A DNA stretch of 60,360 bases. Source: a virus. Under the pieces are notes generated by a model, which did no database searches, was not told the DNA's origin, and was given only the letters and a program-made list of their open reading frames with translations. The stretch is taken from the IMG/VR virus record IMGVR_UViG_3300030943_000020, positions 1-60,360 of that record; one strand, given 5' to 3'. Every line of letters begins with the position of its first letter. Positions within the stretch are counted from its first letter, which is position 1. Positions 1 to 6,048 of this stretch are shown one piece after another. A program made the translations under genes and the position numbers.

Positions 1-100
1 CGGAGGCGTTGACGGCGGCGTCCTCGGCGCACTTGCGGCAGTCGCCACAGGAGCCGTGCAGGAGGTCGATGATCTCGAAGTGGGATGCGGGTGCGGTCAT
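1..100 (-). CDS. Small Cys-rich protein, partial at the left edge
   Basis: The ATG is at 98-100 and the frame runs off the left edge after 33 residues. The visible part starts MTAPASHFEIIDLL and has a tight CxxCxxC cluster (GSCGDCRKC), which suggests a small zinc-binding protein. It is the last gene seen of the left-arm operon that starts at 942. A near-perfect copy of the dispersed palindrome lies 9 bases upstream of the start (109-120). No family is recognised. Confidence 0.6.
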   Translation of the reverse strand, partial: MTAPASHFEIIDLLHGSCGDCRKCAEDAAVNAS

Positions 101-108
101 GGTGTGCT

Positions 109-120
109 CTTTCTTGAAAC
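109..120. repeat. Near-perfect copy of the dispersed GTTTYNNGAAAC palindrome
   Basis: CTTTCTTGAAAC has one mismatch to the consensus. It sits between the 121-231 gene and the start of the partial gene at 100, where a bound protein could block transcription or reading into the last gene. Confidence 0.5.
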
Positions 121-231
121 TCAGTGGAGGGCGTTGGAGACGGCGGCGGTGATGACGGTGAAGGCGGTGGTCCCGCCGAAGAGCACGAGACACTCGATGG
201 CGAGGCGGAGCTTGCTGGGGTGGAGGATCAC
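121..231 (-). CDS. Tiny membrane protein (36 aa)
   Basis: GTG start at 229-231, overlapping the TGA of the preceding gene (GTGA). The peptide begins VILHPSKLRLAIE and continues into one hydrophobic stretch (CLVLFGGTTAFTVITAAV), so a single membrane span is predicted. It is the third of three consecutive one-span microproteins. Function is unknown; small holin-like or envelope-modifying roles are possible but not shown by the sequence. Confidence 0.6.
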   Translation of the reverse strand: MILHPSKLRLAIECLVLFGGTTAFTVITAAVSNALH

Positions 232-329
232 CGGATCTCTCCCCACACGAGGACGGAAACGATGAAGACCACGAGGAAGAGAATGACGGCCACGAGCACA
301 CCGGCCAGCATGATGTAGAGGTCGCGCAT
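228..329 (-). CDS. Tiny membrane protein (33 aa)
   Basis: ATG at 327-329 overlaps the previous stop (TGATG). After MRDLY the peptide is almost entirely hydrophobic, a run of about 24 residues up to VLVWGEIR, so it should be a single transmembrane helix with short tails. It is coupled to both neighbours by overlapping stop and start codons. No family is recognised. Confidence 0.65.
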   Translation of the reverse strand: MRDLYIMLAGVLVAVILFLVVFIVSVLVWGEIR

Positions 330-424
330 CAGAAGCTCCCAAGGGCGAGGTTGGCGAAGAACAGGGCGACCACTGCGAGGGTGGCGAGAGCGATCAGCAC
401 CCGGAAGGCGCGAGGGCTGGGCAT
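329..424 (-). CDS. Tiny membrane protein (31 aa)
   Basis: ATG at 422-424 overlaps the TGA of the DUF6011-like gene (TGATG). The sequence is MPSPRAFR followed by a hydrophobic helix (VLIALATLAVVALFFANLAL). A short basic N-terminus and one span suggest N-in topology. It is the first of three coupled one-span microproteins. Function is unknown. Confidence 0.65.
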   Translation of the reverse strand: MPSPRAFRVLIALATLAVVALFFANLALGSF

Positions 425-942
425 CAGAACTTCCCCGCGCAGTCGTCGCCGATGCCAGCGGCGCGGGTGCGCTCGTCGGTGAGGGTGCGGTGGCAGCGGC
501 AGCAGCGACCAATGGTCTGTCCGAAGCGAGCACCGGCTGCCCGGTAGTCCTCGGCGATCAGGGCCATGACCGTGGCGCGGCGGGCACCCTTGACGGGCCA
601 CCGGTTGTCGCTGGCGAGCTGGCTCAGGAAGACCCGTCCTGCCCAGCGTCCCTCGGTGGGGATGTCCAGCTCGAAGAAGGCCAGCTCCTGTGCGTCCCCG
701 GGGACGGAGACGGCGTAGAAGCCTGCGGGGAACGGGGAGACCTCGGCAACCACCACGGTGGATCCGGCGACGATGCGGGGGCGGGTGATCAGCACGTCGA
801 TCAGGTTGTGTGCCTGCTTGGCGGTGACGGTGTCCCAGTCGGGGGAGTCGATGCCGGTGATGTCGCGCTCGGCGTACAGGGAGCGGAGGAAGCCCAGCTG
901 GCGCTCGCTGGCCGGGGCCGCTGTGCGGGTGGTGGTGCTCAT
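424..942 (-). CDS. DUF6011-like zinc-ribbon protein
   Basis: 172 residues. The C-terminus carries CCRCHRTLTDERTRAAGIG followed by DDC, the Cys-x2-Cys...GIG-x2-Cys pattern typical of DUF6011-like actinophage proteins. The N-terminal part (SERQLGFLRSL ... TAKQAHNLIDVLI) resembles the short helical module often found ahead of that ribbon. The start has AGGAG upstream (minus strand CAGGAGAACATC then ATG). It is the first gene of the operon led by the promoter at 978-1006. A nucleic-acid-binding role is an inference from the zinc ribbon only. Confidence 0.75.
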   Translation of the reverse strand: MSTTTRTAAPASERQLGFLRSLYAERDITGIDSPDWDTVTAKQAHNLIDVLITRPRIVAGSTVVVAEVSPFPAGFYAVSVPGDAQELAFFELDIPTEGRWAGRVFLSQLASDNRWPVKGARRATVMALIAEDYRAAGARFGQTIGRCCRCHRTLTDERTRAAGIGDDCAGKF

Positions 943-977
943 GATGTTCTCCTGACTGGTGACCGCTTGATGTCTCT

Positions 978-1006
978 AGCTTAGGCCATGGCGGTGGCCG
1001 TGTCAA
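978..1006 (-). promoter_or_regulatory. Sigma70-type promoter with adjacent operator
   Basis: Minus strand -35 TTGACA (1001-1006), 17-base spacer, -10 TAAGCT (978-983). The perfect palindrome GTTTCGAGAAAC at 1010-1021 lies 3 bases upstream of the -35. The leader then has the shared box AAGCGGTCA. It drives the genes from 942 leftward. Confidence 0.85.
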
Positions 1007-1009
1007 CTC

Positions 1010-1021
1010 GTTTCGAGAAAC
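1010..1021. promoter_or_regulatory. Operator-like palindrome GTTTCGAGAAAC
   Basis: A perfect match to GTTTYNNGAAAC, placed just upstream of the -35 of the 978-1006 promoter. The same arrangement is seen at 2371, 7035 and 8212. Confidence 0.75.
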
Positions 1022-1345
1022 TCAGTGGGTGAACTTCTGGAGGTGCTCGATCAGCACGCGGGCCTGCTCGTCGGGGATGTTGCACGCGGCGCTGGGTGTA
1101 CCCCTGCCCGTGTCGATCCCGATGACCCAGCCGGTGTCGGAGAAGTCCCTGCCCATGGTGAGCTTGTGGCCCATGCCGGTGAGCCGGATGGAGTCCTCGA
1201 TCACGTCCACACCCTGCGGGTACTCGGGCTCGGTGCTGATGGGCCCGAAGCCGGAGCGCTCACCGTGGACCTTGCAGGCCGCGAGGCGTCCCATGCCGGA
1301 CTGGGCGCAGATGCACCCGGGGGCGCTGTAGTCGATGAGGTTCAT
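1022..1345 (-). CDS. Hypothetical protein (107 aa)
   Basis: ATG at 1343-1345 with AAGGAG upstream. The N-terminus has several Cys and His residues (APGCICAQSGMGRLAACKVH), compatible with a metal site; the rest (VIGIDTGRGTPSAACNIPDEQARVL) gives no family. It is a single-gene unit between its own promoter (1381-1409) and the promoter of the next operon. Function unknown. Confidence 0.7.
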   Translation of the reverse strand: MNLIDYSAPGCICAQSGMGRLAACKVHGERSGFGPISTEPEYPQGVDVIEDSIRLTGMGHKLTMGRDFSDTGWVIGIDTGRGTPSAACNIPDEQARVLIEHLQKFTH

Positions 1346-1380
1346 GATTCTCCTTGCTGGGTTGACCGCTTGATGTCTCT

Positions 1381-1409
1381 AGCTTAGTACACGTTTCATG
1401 AAATAACAA
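1381..1409 (-). promoter_or_regulatory. Sigma70-type promoter with operator in the spacer
   Basis: Minus strand -35 TTGTTA (1404-1409), 17-base spacer, -10 TAAGCT (1381-1386). GTTTCATGAAAT (1393-1404, one mismatch) fills most of the spacer, so a bound protein would exclude RNA polymerase directly. The -35 also overlaps the T-rich tail of the terminator at 1409-1437. Confidence 0.8.
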
Positions 1410-1437
1410 GAGCACCGGACCCCAAGGCCGGTGCTCT
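1409..1437 (-). terminator. Rho-independent terminator after the 1487-2287 gene
   Basis: A perfect 10-bp stem, AGAGCACCGG (1409-1418) and CCGGTGCTCT (1428-1437), with a 9-base loop. On the minus strand it is followed by TTGTTATTTC. It ends the 2287-1487 transcript just before the next promoter. Confidence 0.85.
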
Positions 1438-1486
1438 CGGTACGGGCGGGGAGGTTGCCCCCCGACTCACTCCCCACCCTCTCAGG

Positions 1487-2287
1487 TCAGAAGGGGCTGC
1501 CCCCCAGCGCCTCACTGACCTCGCTCTGTACCGTCTCGACCCAGCTCTCCAGCTCGGTCTGGTAGGCGTCCCACTCGTCGCGGGTCTGCTCCCAGTCGCG
1601 CCACTCCTGAGAGGGCTCGTCGCCTTCCTCGGTGTCGTCATCGGGCTCCTCGCCGGGCTCACCGTCGGAGGGCTCGTCGGGCTTGTCCGTGAGCGTCGTG
1701 CCCTCCAGCTCGCTGGCCCAGTCCCTCAGCTGAGAGGCGACGTCCTCCAGCTCGTCGCTCATGGACGTGGAGTGCTGGAAGCCGTCGATGATGTTGTTGG
1801 CGGCGTCTTCCTTCTCCTGTGCCAGCTCCTCGACCGCAGTGGCCGCATCGTTCAGGATCTGCTGGACGTCGTCGGTCTCGGAGTCGGCGGTGATCTCCTC
1901 CTGCTCGGCGTCGTAGACGATCTGTGCCACGCGGGCGGACAGGCTGTTGCTGAGGTCCCACGGCTGCCACGTCGGGCAGGACTGGTGACGGTACCGGGTG
2001 GTGCCGCCGTAGGGGCCGGACTTGGGCGTGACGTGCTGGTACGGGGTGCCGATCTCGATGGGCTCACGGCAGGACTCGCACTTACGGGGCGGCAGTGGCT
2101 TGGACTTGTCGGTGACCGTGACCTTCATGGTGACGGGCTTGCCGGTCTTCGTGGTCTTCTGCACCAGCACACCGTCGCGGCCCTTGACCATGACGGGCGT
2201 GACCTTCTGCTCGCCGGTCGCCTCGTCGATGACGGGGACCATCTTGAAGCGCTGCTGGGCCTTGGCGACCCGGGTGATTCTGGCCAT
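1487..2287 (-). CDS. Hypothetical protein with Cys/His site and acidic C-terminus (266 aa)
   Basis: ATG at 2285-2287 after AAAGAGAGCC. The N-terminal half is basic (MARITRVAKAQQRF; KTTKTGKPVTMKV) and has a possible metal site, CESC followed by H and C (RYRHQSC), around residues 70-105. The C-terminal half is very acidic and helical, with D/E-rich runs. A basic head with zinc site and an acidic tail suggests a nucleic-acid or protein-binding early protein. It forms a single-gene unit between the promoter at 2340 and the terminator at 1409-1437. Confidence 0.75.
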   Translation of the reverse strand: MARITRVAKAQQRFKMVPVIDEATGEQKVTPVMVKGRDGVLVQKTTKTGKPVTMKVTVTDKSKPLPPRKCESCREPIEIGTPYQHVTPKSGPYGGTTRYRHQSCPTWQPWDLSNSLSARVAQIVYDAEQEEITADSETDDVQQILNDAATAVEELAQEKEDAANNIIDGFQHSTSMSDELEDVASQLRDWASELEGTTLTDKPDEPSDGEPGEEPDDDTEEGDEPSQEWRDWEQTRDEWDAYQTELESWVETVQSEVSEALGGSPF

Positions 2288-2339
2288 GACTGGCTCTCTT
2301 TCGTTCTGGGAGGCGGTGGGTGCCCGCCTTGATGTCTCT

Positions 2340-2368
2340 AGCTTAGGCCATCAAGGCGGGCGTGTCAA
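2340..2368 (-). promoter_or_regulatory. Sigma70-type promoter with adjacent operator
   Basis: Minus strand -35 TTGACA (2363-2368), 17-base spacer, -10 TAAGCT (2340-2345). The operator GTTTCCTGAAAC (2371-2382) lies 2 bases upstream of the -35. Confidence 0.85.
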
Positions 2369-2370
2369 CT

Positions 2371-2382
2371 GTTTCCTGAAAC
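2371..2382. promoter_or_regulatory. Operator-like palindrome GTTTCCTGAAAC
   Basis: A perfect consensus copy next to the -35 of the 2340-2368 promoter and 11 bases past the stop of the secreted protein gene. An identical 12-mer occurs inside a gene at 14926. Confidence 0.75.
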
Positions 2383-2393
2383 TGCTTCCTCGG

Positions 2394-3836
2394 TCAGCTG
2401 CGAGCGAAGAACACCTGCGGCTGACCCTTCTTGTGGTGAGTCCACGAGCCGTGCCGGATCTCCCACGCCACGGTCAGCTTCTGGCCCTTCTTGAGGCCAG
2501 ACTTGTGGGCGGAAGTGGTGACGTTACCGACACCCTTCGCGGTGGTCGCCTTGTTGATGGCCGTCCGCCACTGAGCAGAGGTCCATGACGCGAGGCCGGT
2601 GACCTTCACGGTCTGGTAGTGGGAGTGACCGTAGTGGGCCTTGTCCTCGCCCCACTTGAGCTTGCCATCGTTGTCGTAGCCGGAAGCCTTCTTGGCGAGC
2701 CCGGTGGTCGGGTTGCTGTAGGTGTCCACCTGATAGGTGTGGATCACCTTGACCGGCTCGGGCGTCGGAGTGGGCGTCGGGGTCGGAGTGGGCGTCGGCG
2801 TCGGAGTGGGCGTCGGCGTCGGAGTGGGCGTCGGCGTCGGAGTGGGCGTCGGGGTCGGAGTGGGCGTCGGGGTCGGAGTGGGCTCCATCGCCGCGTCGAA
2901 GGTGTACTTCGCGCAGTTCACCGTGACCGACTTGATGATCCCGTCACCGAGGACGCCACTCCCGAGGGAGAACGCGAACCCATACACCTTCGCGGTGGGG
3001 AACTTCGTCAGCCACTCGTTGATGGTGCCGTGCCACGTAGACCCGTTACCGCCAGTGGTACTCGGTGCGTTGTCCTTGACCTCCTGTGCAGAACCGTTCG
3101 TCAGCCACAGGTCCTGCCCGTAGACCGACTCGTACACCAGTGTGCCCTTGTGGGTGCCATCGAAGTTCACAAAGAGGTTGATCCCGGGCGGCGGGGTTGA
3201 ACCCGTCCAGTCGAGATCCAGCACACCAGTGTTCTTCAGGTCGAAGTCTGCGGCGTGCCCGAGGCTCACCTTGGCCAGCGAGGAGTTGTCCGTGGTCCAC
3301 ACGTGCAACCCACCGGCGACGTACTCGTAGTGCCCATTGGCACGGGTGTCCACATTGCCCCACGTCGGGACAAGGTTGGTCGAGAGATCTCCCTCACCTG
3401 CGGTGCACTGGTTGACCGGTGCAGGTGGGAGACAGTCGGTGTCCACGACCACGCTGACGACCGTTGTCAGGTTGGGCCACGCTGCGGGCAGCAGATCCTG
3501 CTCGGTGGCGGCGTACACCGACACGTCCACCGTGACCGATCCGCCGTTGTAGTCCTCGGCGAACGTCTTGGTGGTCACCTTGGTGCCGGGACCCTTCTGG
3601 ACGGCGCTGACGACCCGCTCGGAGCCCACCATGCCCTTCAGGCCGTAGTACCAGCCCGGGTTGACGGCGTCGTTGTTGACGGTCGTCAACGTGATCGAGC
3701 CACACGCCTTCGAGTAGTCGAGGGTGACCATGGGAGTGGCCTCATCGGCAGATGCCGGGGGGGCCGTGGCGAGGCCGAGCCCGGCCAGCGCGAGGACGGT
3801 GGTGCCCAAGGTGAGGGCCTTGATGATGTGGTTCAT
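2394..3836 (-). CDS. Secreted protein with Pro-Thr linker (480 aa)
   Basis: ATG at 3834-3836 with AGGAGG upstream. A classical signal peptide is visible: basic start (MNHIIK), hydrophobic core (LGTTVLALAGLGL), then ATAPPASA as the likely cleavage region. An N-terminal beta-rich domain of about 300 residues is followed by a long (PT)n linker and a C-terminal domain of about 115 residues (VKVIHTYQVDTYSNPTTG...EIRHGSW). The layout resembles cell-wall or surface-attached proteins. A phage product exported early could alter the host surface, for example in superinfection exclusion; that is inference. Target unknown. Confidence 0.75.
   Translation of the reverse strand: MNHIIKALTLGTTVLALAGLGLATAPPASADEATPMVTLDYSKACGSITLTTVNNDAVNPGWYYGLKGMVGSERVVSAVQKGPGTKVTTKTFAEDYNGGSVTVDVSVYAATEQDLLPAAWPNLTTVVSVVVDTDCLPPAPVNQCTAGEGDLSTNLVPTWGNVDTRANGHYEYVAGGLHVWTTDNSSLAKVSLGHAADFDLKNTGVLDLDWTGSTPPPGINLFVNFDGTHKGTLVYESVYGQDLWLTNGSAQEVKDNAPSTTGGNGSTWHGTINEWLTKFPTAKVYGFAFSLGSGVLGDGIIKSVTVNCAKYTFDAAMEPTPTPTPTPTPTPTPTPTPTPTPTPTPTPTPTPTPTPTPTPEPVKVIHTYQVDTYSNPTTGLAKKASGYDNDGKLKWGEDKAHYGHSHYQTVKVTGLASWTSAQWRTAINKATTAKGVGNVTTSAHKSGLKKGQKLTVAWEIRHGSWTHHKKGQPQVFFARS
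2758..2880. repeat. Tandem repeat encoding the Pro-Thr linker
   Basis: Repeated units of GGCGTCGGAGTGG and close variants encode alternating Pro and Thr on the minus strand. Such a tract can change length by slippage. It is a coding repeat, not a CRISPR array. Confidence 0.85.
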
Positions 3837-3856
3837 TGCGATATTCCTCCTGTTGA

Positions 3857-3891
3857 TGTTGACCTTGTTTTGTGAAACGTTCTGGGTACTA
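3857..3891. repeat. 35-bp direct repeat, copy 1
   Basis: Starts TGTTGACCTTGTTTT and ends CTGGGTACTA. It matches 4374-4408 at 33 of 35 bases. Each copy contains one perfect palindrome (here GTTTTGTGAAAC, 3867-3878). The pair brackets the 3889-4359 gene. Confidence 0.85.
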
Positions 3892-4359
3892 GGCGGCGAA
3901 GAATCCCGTGTGCTGGGGGCAGTACGTGCCAGTGGCCGCCACCATGGCTGCCATGATGAGCATCCCGGTGCGGGATGACGGGCTGATGCTCTGGCCGATC
4001 ATGACGGCGATCAGCTTGTCCTTGGTCACGCCCTTGTCGATGGAGTTGCACGTGGTGTGGCCCAATGCACGCAGGGACGTCATCTCGGCTGCCGTCGGCA
4101 TCTCCTTGGAGAGGACCGGGATCAGAGCGTCGAACCTGTCGTCCGGGCTCTCAGACACCACCGTGGCCTGCTGGACAGGAGCTGCTGTGCTGGCAGGTGC
4201 GGTGACCGCTGCGGTGACAGGAGCCGGGGTGGGCTTGCCCATGAGGGACCCCGCACCGATGAGCAGGAAGGCGATCACCACTCCGAGGGCGATCTTGACA
4301 CCACCACTCATCGGCTTCTTGGGAGTGGGTTCGGGCGGGACGTAGTAGGGAACAGCCAT
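3889..4359 (-). CDS. Membrane-anchored secreted protein, DUF732-like
   Basis: 156 residues. ATG at 4357-4359; an in-frame upstream extension has no better start. A Pro-rich cytoplasmic N-terminus (MAVPYYVPPEPTPKKP) leads into one membrane span (VKIALGVVIAFLLIGAGSL), an Ala/Thr/Pro linker and a globular end with a Cys pair (HTTCNS ... GTYCPQH). The last part resembles the DUF732 domain found mostly in mycobacteria and their phages. The gene is flanked by the 35-bp direct repeats, as if it were an inserted or duplicated cassette. Function unknown. Confidence 0.7.
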   Translation of the reverse strand: MAVPYYVPPEPTPKKPMSGGVKIALGVVIAFLLIGAGSLMGKPTPAPVTAAVTAPASTAAPVQQATVVSESPDDRFDALIPVLSKEMPTAAEMTSLRALGHTTCNSIDKGVTKDKLIAVMIGQSISPSSRTGMLIMAAMVAATGTYCPQHTGFFAA

Positions 4360-4373
4360 TGTGGGTACCTCCT

Positions 4374-4408
4374 TGTTGACCTTGTTTTCTGAAACGTGCT
4401 GGGTACTA
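4374..4408. repeat. 35-bp direct repeat, copy 2
   Basis: The partner of 3857-3891. It contains the perfect palindrome GTTTTCTGAAAC (4384-4395) and runs into the stop codon of the mini-A-like gene (4406). Confidence 0.85.
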
Positions 4409-5317
4409 CTCGGCGGAGCGCTCCTCGACGAAGTCGGAGACCTCATCCCACAGGCTGGAGACCAGCCGGAGCTTGTCACGACCCTCCTCCTGCTCGTCCT
4501 GCCGCAGCTGGAAGGTGTCCTGCTCGATGTAGGTGTCGATCTCTGTGGTGATCAGTGCGTTCAGGGTCGGCGGGTCGAGGGCGTCCAGCTCCCAGCTGTC
4601 GTCTCCGAAGCGCTCGATGTAGCCCTCGGCGCGGGAGTCGGTGAGCTTGGCCGGGTTCGGCGGCGGGCCGTACTGCTCGATCTGGTCGTAGTTCAGGGCG
4701 ATCCGGTTGACCACGGTGTTGGCACCGAAGAGCTGGAGCCGGTCCCGGATGTCACGGGTCATGTCGATGCCGGAGGGGTCGTGGTCACCGAGGTGCACGA
4801 CGACCACGTCCTGCCCGTTGCGCTCGTAGCGGCGGTGGCGCATGGCGGCGGCGTGCATCTCCGACTGGGAGACGTAGCCACGGCAGGAGAAGTAGTTGCA
4901 TCCCCGGGAGAGGGCGGCACGCTGGACGACGCCTGCGAGGGCTTCCTTCTCCACCCACACCTCGACGCGGGTGTCCTGTGTCTCCCACAGGTCGATGTAG
5001 AACTTGTCCACGACGGACTCGATGATGGCTGCCGGGTCTTCGTAGGTGGGGTTGCCTGCGAGGTACCGGGTGCGGTCCACGATGTAGTTCCAGTCCAGCA
5101 GACCGGCGCGGCGGGCCTTGTCGATGACCGTGCCCAGCATCTTGTAGTTGCGCTGGTTGTTGGCGATGTGGTCGCGAGCGACGAACTGGTAGAAGAGCTG
5201 CCGCAGCGTCAGGTCGTAGCCCTGTGCACGGTAGTCGGCACAGATCTGGTTGGCGATCTCGATGAGGTTGAGCGAAGTGCCGGTGGGGTTCCAGCTCTCG
5301 TAAGCGGTTCTGGCCAT
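4406..5317 (-). CDS. Spo11/TopoVI-A-like TOPRIM protein (Topo mini-A type)
   Basis: 303 residues, ATG at 5315-5317. An N-terminal winged-helix segment carries LTLRQLFYQ (residues 36-44), the T-x-R-x-x-(F/Y)-Y signature around the catalytic tyrosine of type IIB topoisomerases and Spo11; Tyr43 is the candidate nucleophile. A TOPRIM domain follows, with the glutamate in EVWVEKEALAGV (about E123) and the DxD in HLGDHDPSGIDM (D178, D180). No B-type ATPase subunit is nearby, as in the stand-alone Topo mini-A proteins described from mobile elements. It could relax or nick DNA, or cleave it during replication or recombination. The family assignment is good; the activity is inferred. Confidence 0.75.
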   Translation of the reverse strand: MARTAYESWNPTGTSLNLIEIANQICADYRAQGYDLTLRQLFYQFVARDHIANNQRNYKMLGTVIDKARRAGLLDWNYIVDRTRYLAGNPTYEDPAAIIESVVDKFYIDLWETQDTRVEVWVEKEALAGVVQRAALSRGCNYFSCRGYVSQSEMHAAAMRHRRYERNGQDVVVVHLGDHDPSGIDMTRDIRDRLQLFGANTVVNRIALNYDQIEQYGPPPNPAKLTDSRAEGYIERFGDDSWELDALDPPTLNALITTEIDTYIEQDTFQLRQDEQEEGRDKLRLVSSLWDEVSDFVEERSAE

Positions 5318-5347
5318 GGTTGGCTCTCTTTGTTGAAACGAATGTGG

Positions 5348-5399
5348 CCCCGAACCGAGCACGGGCTGCTCGGCTGCGTGATTGAACCTCGGCTCGGGG
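5348..5399 (-). promoter_or_regulatory. 5' leader stem-loop of the mini-A-like mRNA
   Basis: Arms at 5348-5359 and 5388-5399. In minus-strand RNA they pair over 12 bp with one G-U wobble; in plus-strand RNA the same position is an A-C mismatch, so the structure belongs to the minus transcript. It starts within a few bases of the predicted start site (about 5402) and leaves about 30 bases to the mini-A-like start codon. It may be a 5' stabilising stem or an attenuator. Confidence 0.6.
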
Positions 5400-5408
5400 T
5401 GTGTCCTT

Positions 5409-5437
5409 ATCTTAGGACAGAATCAGTGCGGTGTCAA
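5409..5437 (-). promoter_or_regulatory. Sigma70-type promoter for the mini-A-like gene
   Basis: Minus strand -35 TTGACA (5432-5437), 17-base spacer, -10 TAAGAT (5409-5414). Only a half palindrome (CTGAAAC, 5444-5450) lies upstream. The promoter overlaps the end of the 5423-5782 gene. Confidence 0.8.
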
Positions 5438-5782
5438 CAGCTGCTGAAACTTGGGTCTCGGCTGGTTGGCCACCCGCTTCAGGATCTCGTCCCAGTTGGC
5501 CAGCTTCCACTTCTCCCACTCGGAGTCGAGGAAGGGATCGGACCAGTCCGGGTGCTCGACGGAGAGCTTGACCTTGACCCGGTGCTCGAAGACGGACTCC
5601 AGTGCGTGGTCGTGCCAGAAGAGCAGGGCGTGGGTCACGTCCACCTCCACGTACTCCCGGCACTCTGCGCACCAGACCATCGGAGGATCGACGGCGAGGT
5701 TGGTGGCGACCCACCCACGGTCGACAGGGCGGTGCTCACACTGGCCTGCTGGCAGAAACGTCACGCTCATTTTCAGAATCAT
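5423..5782 (-). CDS. Hypothetical protein (119 aa)
   Basis: Starts at ATG 5780-5782, overlapping the TGA of the preceding gene (ATGA). A second ATG at 5768-5770 (MSVTFLPAG) has a better distance from AGGAG and may be the real start. It has Cys-x2-Cys (WCAEC) and an acidic, Trp-rich C-terminus (SEWEKWKLANWDEIL). No family recognised. Third gene of the 6953-5423 operon. Confidence 0.65.
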   Translation of the reverse strand: MILKMSVTFLPAGQCEHRPVDRGWVATNLAVDPPMVWCAECREYVEVDVTHALLFWHDHALESVFEHRVKVKLSVEHPDWSDPFLDSEWEKWKLANWDEILKRVANQPRPKFQQLLTPH

Positions 5783-6048
5783 CTCCTGATCTTGGTGAAG
5801 CTGGTGAAGGTTCCGTCGGAGTGCTTGGCGGCGTGGTAGTCCGGGCCCTCGGTGGGGACGAGCTGGCCGTCGACCTTGACCAGCCCGGCACCCTTGCGGG
5901 TGTTCCAGACCTTCAGGTCGAAGGCGGCGATCTTGGGGTCGGCCATGGAGTCGTCGACCAGCTTGTCCACGAACGCCTTGCTCCGGAAGGTCATCTCCCG
6001 GGTGACGTGCTGGCCATGCACGTGGGTGGTGGTGATGCGGATGAGCAT
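5779..6048 (-). CDS. Hypothetical protein (89 aa)
   Basis: ATG at 6046-6048 shares bases with the TGA of the upstream gene (TGATG). It begins MLIRITTTHVHGQHVTREM. A longer in-frame extension exists but would lie fully inside the upstream gene. Translation is probably coupled. Function unknown. Confidence 0.65.
   Translation of the reverse strand: MLIRITTTHVHGQHVTREMTFRSKAFVDKLVDDSMADPKIAAFDLKVWNTRKGAGLVKVDGQLVPTEGPDYHAAKHSDGTFTSFTKIRR

Noticed and set aside
2758-2880. Regular short repeats that could look like a CRISPR array
   Set aside because: They are tandem units without unique spacers and encode the Pro-Thr linker in frame.
4361-5839. Plus-strand open frame of about 490 codons opposite the mini-A-like gene
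   Set aside because: It crosses gene borders, promoters and the leader stem of the minus-strand genes and has no recognisable motif.
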